A stretch of 46,525 nt of DNA from CAZPHI01 sp964586425 (GTDB lineage: Bacteria > Bacillota > Clostridia > Lachnospirales > Lachnospiraceae), in contig CAZPHI010000010.1 of assembly GCA_964586425.1 (NCBI GenBank), forward strand, positions 1-46,525, written 5' to 3'. Positions 41,568 to 46,525 of this stretch are shown here, in pieces. Every line of letters starts with the position of its first letter. The first letter of the stretch is position 1. Under the pieces are notes generated by a model. It had not been told where the DNA came from and searched no databases. It saw nothing but the letters and a program-made list of their open reading frames with translations. The position numbers and the translations under genes were made by a program.

Positions 41568-43811
41568 GTGAAGATAAAAAGTGGAAAGATATGGCCTATT
41601 TTTCTGATAGGGCTTACGGTAATGTTTTTATGTGCATCTTTTGGAATGTCCTATGTAGCAAAAATTGCTTTAGAAGGTTTTGCAGAAGACAGCAGTGCTT
41701 ATAACGAACATTTTGTCCAGAATTCAAAGGTGATTCAGGAGAATATCTGCTCAAGACAAAGATATGCATTGATTTATTCTAATATAATTGCTAATTATAG
41801 TGATTTAAGTCGTGAAGATATTCTTGATAAGATGGAAAGATTGAATGCTAACTCGCAATTTTCATCAATGGGATTTGTAGATGAGAATGGCAATGGGTTT
41901 GACTGTAATGGTCAGGATTTTAAAATAGATATTATTCGAGAGAAGAGAATATATACAGACTTGAATAAAGGTGTTATGTATTATCTTGCACCAGTTATTA
42001 AAGACGGCGAAAATAAGGGCTATTTTATTGGAATAGACTCTTTATATATTATAGAACATAATGGATATGATATAGGTGGAGTTATTGATGATTCAAAGTC
42101 ATCAACAGATATTATTATAATAGATGATGATTATAAACTAATTATGGAAACAAAAAGTGCAGAACAATATACGGATTATAGTAAAATAGTAAGTAGGGCA
42201 CAAAATTCAATTATTGATTCTGATATAGCACTATTCAAAAAGCAGTTAATAATGTCGGGGGTAAAACTATCGCCAGATAGTTCTTTTACAGTTAATGATT
42301 TTATATATTTGCAGCATAATCAAGATGAATTATGGTTCAAAACAGAAATTCATACAATTGATGGACATGAACTCACAGTTCTTGCTGCTAGAAATGCTTC
42401 ATTGAGTACACGCTTTAGTAAGATTATTTTACAAACTGCATTAATTATTGGTATATTTGTTACAATATTACTTATTGTATGGATACTTTTAATTACACTT
42501 CAGACGATTAGCGCCAGAAGGCTTACCAAGATAGATTATCTGGATGAGACAACCGGTTGTTATAATATGACAAAATTCAAGGTTGATTGTTCGAAGATAA
42601 TGAAAAACTATGATAAATATCAAAGAAAACACAATAATACAAAATGTGCGATGATTCTTTTTGATATTGATAGATTTAAAATTATCAATGATATATATGG
42701 CTTTGAAAAGGGAAATCAGCTTTTAAAATCAATTGCAATGTATATGAAGCGCAATGTTAGAAAAGGTGAACTTGCTACACGTTATACTGCAGATCAGTTC
42801 TTGATGTTTTTGAGATGCCAGAATGAAGAGCAGATTCTTGCCAGAATACAGGATTTTGACAAATGTCTTGTAAGCATCATGGATGTGTATAATCTAAAGT
42901 TAACATATGGAATATATATGGTTAATGACAATGATAGTAGCATAGATCAGATGGCTGTATATTGCGCAATTGCTAAGGGCGTTGCAAAACGTAATGTTAA
43001 CAGTAATATATGTATATTTGATGATAATATACGTAATGATATGTTGAAGGATAAGCGCATAGAAGATGCGGCTTCAACAGCATTTGTTAATAGAGAATTT
43101 GAAGTATATCTTCAGCCTAAATATGTTGTTGATGGAAGCCGTATTGCTGGTGCAGAAGCGCTTGTAAGGTGGAACAGCCCCAAATTAGGTTTTGTATCAC
43201 CTGGAGAATTTATTCCATTATTTGAAAAAAATCAGTTGGTAGTAAAATTAGATAATTATATGCTTGAAGAAGTCTGCAAAATCCAAAAACAGTGGCTTAT
43301 GGAGAATAAGAATATAGTTACTATTTCGGTAAATATATCAAGAGTTCATCTTAATGAACCACAACTTGTCGATACAATAGTTAATATTGTTGACAGATAT
43401 GAACTTCCTCATAAATATATAGAATTAGAACTTACGGAAAGTGCTTTCTTTGAAGATAGAACAATTCTAGTTGATACAGTTAATGGATTACGAAAGCTTG
43501 GCTTTTCTGTTTCAATGGATGATTTTGGAGCAGGATATTCCTCTCTTAATTCGTTAAAGGATCTTCCAATGGATGTGATTAAGCTTGATGGTGAATTCTT
43601 CAATCATACAGATGATTTAGAAAGGAGCCGTACCGTTATAAGGGATACAGTAGTTATGGCAAAGCATCTTAATATGAGTATAGTTGCAGAGGGAATTGAA
43701 TTAAAAAAACAGGTAGACTTTCTTGCGGATATAGGATGTGATTTGATTCAAGGCTATTATTTTGCAAAACCTATGCCAGTGAAAGAATTTGCAAATCAAT
43801 ATATGCAATAA
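41568..43811 (+). CDS. EAL-domain cyclic-di-GMP phosphodiesterase with degenerate GGDEF and sensor domain
   Basis: 747 residues from a GTG start after GAGG. A first membrane helix (~10-30), an extracellular sensor (~35-280), and a second helix (~285-310) are followed by a GGDEF domain with its signature changed to TADQF (407-411; GG lost, Glu to Gln), so it should lack cyclase activity but may bind GTP. The EAL domain is intact: EAL at 530-532 (AEALVRW), ISVNIS, LELTES, MDDFGAGYSS, KLDG, AEGIE and QGYYFAKP. It should hydrolyse cyclic-di-GMP. Noncoding repeat elements sit on both sides of this gene. Confidence 0.93.
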   Translation: MKIKSGKIWPIFLIGLTVMFLCASFGMSYVAKIALEGFAEDSSAYNEHFVQNSKVIQENICSRQRYALIYSNIIANYSDLSREDILDKMERLNANSQFSSMGFVDENGNGFDCNGQDFKIDIIREKRIYTDLNKGVMYYLAPVIKDGENKGYFIGIDSLYIIEHNGYDIGGVIDDSKSSTDIIIIDDDYKLIMETKSAEQYTDYSKIVSRAQNSIIDSDIALFKKQLIMSGVKLSPDSSFTVNDFIYLQHNQDELWFKTEIHTIDGHELTVLAARNASLSTRFSKIILQTALIIGIFVTILLIVWILLITLQTISARRLTKIDYLDETTGCYNMTKFKVDCSKIMKNYDKYQRKHNNTKCAMILFDIDRFKIINDIYGFEKGNQLLKSIAMYMKRNVRKGELATRYTADQFLMFLRCQNEEQILARIQDFDKCLVSIMDVYNLKLTYGIYMVNDNDSSIDQMAVYCAIAKGVAKRNVNSNICIFDDNIRNDMLKDKRIEDAASTAFVNREFEVYLQPKYVVDGSRIAGAEALVRWNSPKLGFVSPGEFIPLFEKNQLVVKLDNYMLEEVCKIQKQWLMENKNIVTISVNISRVHLNEPQLVDTIVNIVDRYELPHKYIELELTESAFFEDRTILVDTVNGLRKLGFSVSMDDFGAGYSSLNSLKDLPMDVIKLDGEFFNHTDDLERSRTVIRDTVVMAKHLNMSIVAEGIELKKQVDFLADIGCDLIQGYYFAKPMPVKEFANQYMQ

Positions 43812-43827
43812 AATAGTGATGCAGTTG

Positions 43828-43903
43828 ATGAACAAACAGAACCAAAGTCACGCAGACATGCTATCGCAAATCGTCTGCTAAGCCTTTAGTCCAGTTTGTT
43901 CAT
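43828..43903. repeat. 76-bp hairpin element related to the 41.4-kb element
   Basis: Outer arms ATGAACAAAC (43828-43837) and GTTTGTTCAT (43894-43903) pair perfectly. Inner arms are GCAGAC (43852-43857) and GTCTGC (43873-43878). The segment GCTATCGCAAATCGTCTGCT (43860-43879) resembles GCTACGCAAACGGTCTGCT at 41452-41470. It starts 17 nt after the EAL gene stop and may also act as a weak terminator, but no T-run follows. Function is inferred. Confidence 0.55.
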
Positions 43904-43920
43904 AATCTACATATACGAAT

Positions 43921-43956
43921 GTTGCGTTGCTTGTACACTGTGTGGTGGAAGGCAAC
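43921..43956. repeat. Weak hairpin between the two large structures
   Basis: GTTGC (43921-43925, or 43926-43930) pairs with GCAAC (43952-43956). Short, so weak on its own; listed because it lies between two stronger structures. Confidence 0.3.
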
Positions 43957-43959
43957 AAT

Positions 43960-44102
43960 AAAGGAGTAGGTGTTGGAGAAGGGACCGTTTATACACGTCG
44001 GCACTCAATTTGAGCGAGTGATAACGATGCTCAAATTGTAGTGACCGCTACGTGTATAATCGAGCGAGAGCGTGTCCCTGAAACAACACCTACTCCTTTT
44101 TT
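43960..44102 (+). terminator. 140-nt nested stem structure ending in T6 (terminator-like or structural RNA)
   Basis: Outermost stem: 16 bp, perfect, AAAGGAGTAGGTGTTG (43960-43975) with 44084-44099, and six T at 44097-44102. Inside are GGGAC 43981-43985/GTCCC 44074-44078, TATACACGT 43990-43998/ACGTGTATA 44050-44058, and a terminal hairpin CAATTTGAGC 44006-44015/GCTCAAATTG 44029-44038. It is richer in G+C than its surroundings. A simple terminator does not need a 140-nt fold, so a second role is possible. Confidence 0.6.
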
Positions 44103-44103
44103 G

Positions 44104-44129
44104 TCGTCGCTCCCATGCGGTTGCGACGA
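44104..44129. repeat. Small inverted repeat after the nested stem
   Basis: TCGTCGC (44104-44110) pairs with GCGACGA (44123-44129), 12-nt loop. G+C-rich compared with neighbours, directly next to the T-run of the larger structure. Confidence 0.4.
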
Positions 44130-44163
44130 ATTTATAAAGAAAAAATAAAATTCTACAAAACTG

Positions 44164-44192
44164 TTGACAAAGCATATGCATAGTGATATTTT
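44164..44192 (+). promoter_or_regulatory. Sigma-A promoter of hrcA-grpE-dnaK
   Basis: TTGACA at 44164-44169, 17-nt spacer, TATTTT at 44187-44192. The CIRCE operator lies 13 nt downstream, over the transcript start and leader. Confidence 0.7.
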
Positions 44193-44205
44193 AGTTATAT
44201 CGATA

Positions 44206-44232
44206 TTAGCACTCTATAGAGTTGAGTGCTAA
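44206..44232 (+). promoter_or_regulatory. CIRCE operator (HrcA binding site)
   Basis: A perfect TTAGCACTC (44206-44214), 9 nt, GAGTGCTAA (44224-44232). This is the conserved CIRCE element, bound by HrcA to repress class I heat-shock genes. It sits just before hrcA, so HrcA should repress its own operon. Confidence 0.97.
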
Positions 44233-44287
44233 CAAAGATAAAAAGAATATATTAACAAATCTCATTAGATAAAAAAGGAGTGATTGA

Positions 44288-45337
44288 ATGGAGCTTGAGG
44301 GCAGAAAGTTAAAGATACTTGAAGCAATAATTAAGAATTATCTTGAGACTGGCGAACCGGTAGGTTCAAGAACAATTTCAAAGTATGCAGAATTAAACTT
44401 AAGTTCAGCAACCATTCGTAATGAGATGGCAGATCTTGAAGAGATGGGTTATATTGTTCAACCCCATACTTCTGCTGGTAGAATTCCTTCAGATAAGGGC
44501 TACAGATTATATGTTGATAATTTGATGCAGAATAAGGAGAATGAATTAAGCAGGAGAGAGAAAGAAGTTGATGAGATGAAAACATTTCTCACCGACAAAG
44601 TCGACAGAGTCGAAGAACTCTTGCAGAATGTCGCTAAGGTACTTGCTAATGATACAAATTATGCAACTATGGTAAGTACACCAAAGTACAATCAAACAAA
44701 ATTAAAATTCATCCAGCTGTCAGTAATTGAAGAAAAAAAGATACTTGCGGTTATAGTTTTAGAAGGCAATCTGATTAAGAACAAGGTTCTTAATGTTGAT
44801 CAGGATATTAATCAGGAAGATATATTAAAACTTAATTTGTTATTGAATAGTACAATTAATGGTTTATCCTTAGGCGAGATTAATCTTGCAATGATCAATA
44901 AGATGCAGACACAGGCAGGAAGATTTAATCTGATAATCAAAGAAGTTCTAACTGTTGTATGTGAAGCAATGGAAAGTGCAGATGACCTTCATATATATAC
45001 AAGCGGAGCAACTAATATATTTAAGTATCCGGAATTGAGTGACAGCAGCAAAGCAAGCGAGCTTATATGTACCTTGGAAGAGAAAGATAAACTAACAGGT
45101 CTTGTTACGGAATCTTTATCAAAGGAAGAAAACCAGGGTATTCAGGTATATATAGGAAATGAAACACCAATTCAAACTATGAAAGATTGTAGTGTAGTTA
45201 CTGCAACATATGAATTGGAAGATGGAATAAGAGGCACAATCGGTATTATAGGACCAAAGAGAATGGACTATGAGAAGGTTGTTGAGACATTGAAGACAAT
45301 TCAGACGCAATTGGACACAGTGTTTAAGAAAACATAG
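44288..45337 (+). CDS. hrcA: Heat-inducible transcription repressor HrcA
   Basis: 349 residues. A winged-helix N-terminus (LKILEAIIKNYLETGEPVGSRTISKYAELNLSSATIRNEMADLEEMGYI, then HTSAGRIPSDKGYRLYV, all family signatures) binds CIRCE. The C-terminal part is the GAF-like effector domain (GIIGPKRMDYEKVV). The repressor is inactivated at heat shock or when GroEL is occupied. AAAAAAGGAG precedes the ATG. First gene of hrcA-grpE-dnaK, with CIRCE upstream. Confidence 0.97.
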   Translation: MELEGRKLKILEAIIKNYLETGEPVGSRTISKYAELNLSSATIRNEMADLEEMGYIVQPHTSAGRIPSDKGYRLYVDNLMQNKENELSRREKEVDEMKTFLTDKVDRVEELLQNVAKVLANDTNYATMVSTPKYNQTKLKFIQLSVIEEKKILAVIVLEGNLIKNKVLNVDQDINQEDILKLNLLLNSTINGLSLGEINLAMINKMQTQAGRFNLIIKEVLTVVCEAMESADDLHIYTSGATNIFKYPELSDSSKASELICTLEEKDKLTGLVTESLSKEENQGIQVYIGNETPIQTMKDCSVVTATYELEDGIRGTIGIIGPKRMDYEKVVETLKTIQTQLDTVFKKT

Positions 45338-45353
45338 GAAAGGTTGGTAAATA

Positions 45354-46028
45354 ATGGAAAAAGATAATTTAGAAAAAGAAATTAATTCAACTGATGTTGA
45401 GGATACAACATCAAAAGATATGGTCGATGATAATAATATTGCAGATGCTGCAGATAATGATAATGTGAATCAGAACGATTCACAGGCAGAGAATGCCGAT
45501 TCACAGGTAGAGGATTCAGAAGAAAAAGATGGAGATGATAAATCTTTAGATAAGAAAAAATTCTTCGGTAAGAAAAAACCAGAAAAAAAGGATCCTAGAG
45601 ATGAAAAAATCGAAGAACTGGAAGACAGATTAAAGCGTCAGATGGCTGAATTCGATAATTTCAGAAAAAGAACAGACAAAGAAAAAACTTCTATGTACGA
45701 GATAGGTGCAAAAAGTATAGTTGAAAAAATTCTTCCAATAGTAGATAACTTTGAAAGAGGATTTGCATCAGTTACAGAGGAAGGTATGGAAGATCCATTT
45801 GTTGCCGGAATGGATAAGGTATACAAACAGCTGATGAAATCTTTAGAAGAGGCTGGAGTAAAAGCAATTGAGGCAGTTGGCAATGAGTTTGATCCTAATT
45901 TCCACAATGCAGTAATGCATGTTGAAGATGATTCACTTGGAGATAACGTTGTTGCAGAAGAGTTGCAAAAAGGATATATGTACAAAGATAGTGTTGTAAG
46001 ACACAGTATGGTTAAAGTTGCTAATTAA
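45354..46028 (+). CDS. grpE: Nucleotide exchange factor GrpE
   Basis: 224 residues. The first ~80 are very acidic and low-complexity (ADNDNVNQNDSQAENADSQ, EEKDGDDKSLDKKKFFGKK), longer than in many orthologues. Then follows the long coiled-coil (ELEDRLKRQMAEFDNFRKRTDKEK) and the beta-wing that opens DnaK (FDPNFHNAVMHVEDDSLGDNVV, KGYMYKDSVVRHSMVKVAN). GrpE promotes ADP release from DnaK. 16 nt after hrcA, AAAGG precedes the ATG. Confidence 0.97.
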   Translation: MEKDNLEKEINSTDVEDTTSKDMVDDNNIADAADNDNVNQNDSQAENADSQVEDSEEKDGDDKSLDKKKFFGKKKPEKKDPRDEKIEELEDRLKRQMAEFDNFRKRTDKEKTSMYEIGAKSIVEKILPIVDNFERGFASVTEEGMEDPFVAGMDKVYKQLMKSLEEAGVKAIEAVGNEFDPNFHNAVMHVEDDSLGDNVVAEELQKGYMYKDSVVRHSMVKVAN

Positions 46029-46062
46029 TAGTTATGTATATCTAATATAAATTTATATGAAT

Positions 46063-46079
46063 TTACGCTAAAAGCGTAA
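46063..46079 (+). repeat. Small hairpin in the grpE-dnaK gap
   Basis: TTACGC (46063-46068) pairs with GCGTAA (46074-46079), 5-nt loop, no T-run. It lies about 14 nt before dnaK and could affect its mRNA stability or translation; speculative. Confidence 0.35.
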
Positions 46080-46093
46080 GAATGGAGGATATT

Positions 46094-46525
46094 ATGAGTA
46101 AGATTATTGGTATTGATTTAGGTACAACAAATTCATGTGTTGCAGTTATGGAAGGTGGTAAACCAACAGTTATCGCCAATACAGAAGGTATTAGAACAAC
46201 TCCTTCTATTGTAGCATTCACAAAGACAGGAGAGAGATTAGTAGGTGAACCTGCAAAGCGTCAGGCAGTTACTAATGCAGAAAAGACAATTTCATCAATT
46301 AAGAGACATATGGGTACAGATTTTAAAGTAGCTATTGATGATAAGAAATACACTCCACAGGAAATCTCAGCTATGATTCTTCAGAAGTTAAAAGCTGATG
46401 CAGAGAGCTATTTAGGTGAGCCTGTTACAGAAGCTGTTATCACAGTTCCAGCATACTTTAATGATGCCGAAAGACAGGCAACAAAGGATGCAGGTAAGAT
46501 TGCAGGACTTGATGTAAAGCGTATT
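46094..46525 (+). CDS. dnaK: Chaperone protein DnaK (Hsp70), 5' part, cut by the window end
   Basis: 144 codons remain open to the window edge. The N-terminal ATPase domain starts MSKIIGIDLGTTNSCVAVMEGG (phosphate-1 motif) and continues with RTTPSIVAF, GEPAKRQAVTNAE and VTEAVITVPAYFNDAERQATKDAGKIAGLDV, matching DnaK throughout. An ATP-driven protein-folding chaperone in the cytosol working with GrpE and DnaJ. GGAGG is 5-6 nt upstream of ATG 46094. Regulated with hrcA and grpE from the CIRCE promoter. The remaining ~75% is outside the window. Confidence 0.97.
   Translation, partial: MSKIIGIDLGTTNSCVAVMEGGKPTVIANTEGIRTTPSIVAFTKTGERLVGEPAKRQAVTNAEKTISSIKRHMGTDFKVAIDDKKYTPQEISAMILQKLKADAESYLGEPVTEAVITVPAYFNDAERQATKDAGKIAGLDVKRI

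Overview
This window is AT-rich chromosomal DNA (roughly one third G+C by eye) from a Gram-positive, low-GC Firmicute. It is most likely a member of the Clostridia, family Lachnospiraceae. The supporting signs are GGAGG-type ribosome sites, frequent TTG/GTG starts, an AUU start on infC with a Firmicutes-type attenuator leader, the dgt-dnaG-rpoD-trmK-nif3-nucleoside kinase gene order, a CIRCE-controlled hrcA-grpE-dnaK operon, a 'chorion class high-cysteine' small protein, and an FusA-like second EF-G. The species is not assigned from sequence alone. No rRNA, tRNA, CRISPR array, prophage or transposase gene was seen.

Layout. 1-2.7 kb: DEAD-box RNA helicase and a convergent DegV/FakB lipid-binding protein sharing a terminator. 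2.7-4.2 kb: promoter, attenuator leader and infC-rpmI-rplT. 4.3-7.7 kb: a trigger-factor-like lipoprotein, then a polar amino-acid ABC importer on the minus strand whose binding protein and permease are fused. 7.8-9.7 kb: small genes (a DUF1294 membrane protein, two unknown minus-strand genes, an unlisted 52-residue protein, a Cys/Gly-rich protein). 9.7-14.9 kb: an envelope/glycan operon (GT2-GtrA glycosyltransferase, phosphodiester glycosidase, membrane-anchored NTF2-like protein, flippase). 14.9-20.7 kb: a compact Tad/type II secretion-like operon with a degenerate TadZ, a TadA/CpaF ATPase, a double TadB/TadC-like platform and four small membrane-anchored proteins. 20.7-22.5 kb: a CNNM/CBS transporter-like protein and a TIGR04086 membrane protein. 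22.6-29.9 kb: the macromolecular-synthesis cluster. 30-35.8 kb: tyrA, an EF-G-like GTPase, a membrane protein and a DEDDh exonuclease. 35.8-37.6 kb: a secreted protein with an Asp-box-like motif and an AP2-HNH-like-AP2 protein, separated by a 100-N assembly gap. 37.9-43.8 kb: a GGDEF cyclase, a YhcH/DUF386 protein, threonine synthase, and an EAL phosphodiesterase with a degenerate GGDEF. 43.8-46.5 kb: a highly structured intergenic region, then hrcA-grpE-dnaK (dnaK cut by the window end).

The most unusual points are the reduced Tad-like operon, a pair of related hairpin repeat elements flanking the EAL gene (one looks MITE-like, with 18-bp imperfect terminal inverted repeats and a 13-bp flanking direct repeat), a 140-nt nested hairpin ending in a U-tract before hrcA, and the AP2-HNH-AP2 protein. 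The 55-bp duplication on both sides of the N-run is almost certainly an assembly artefact. Product names rest on motifs read by eye; no database search was run.
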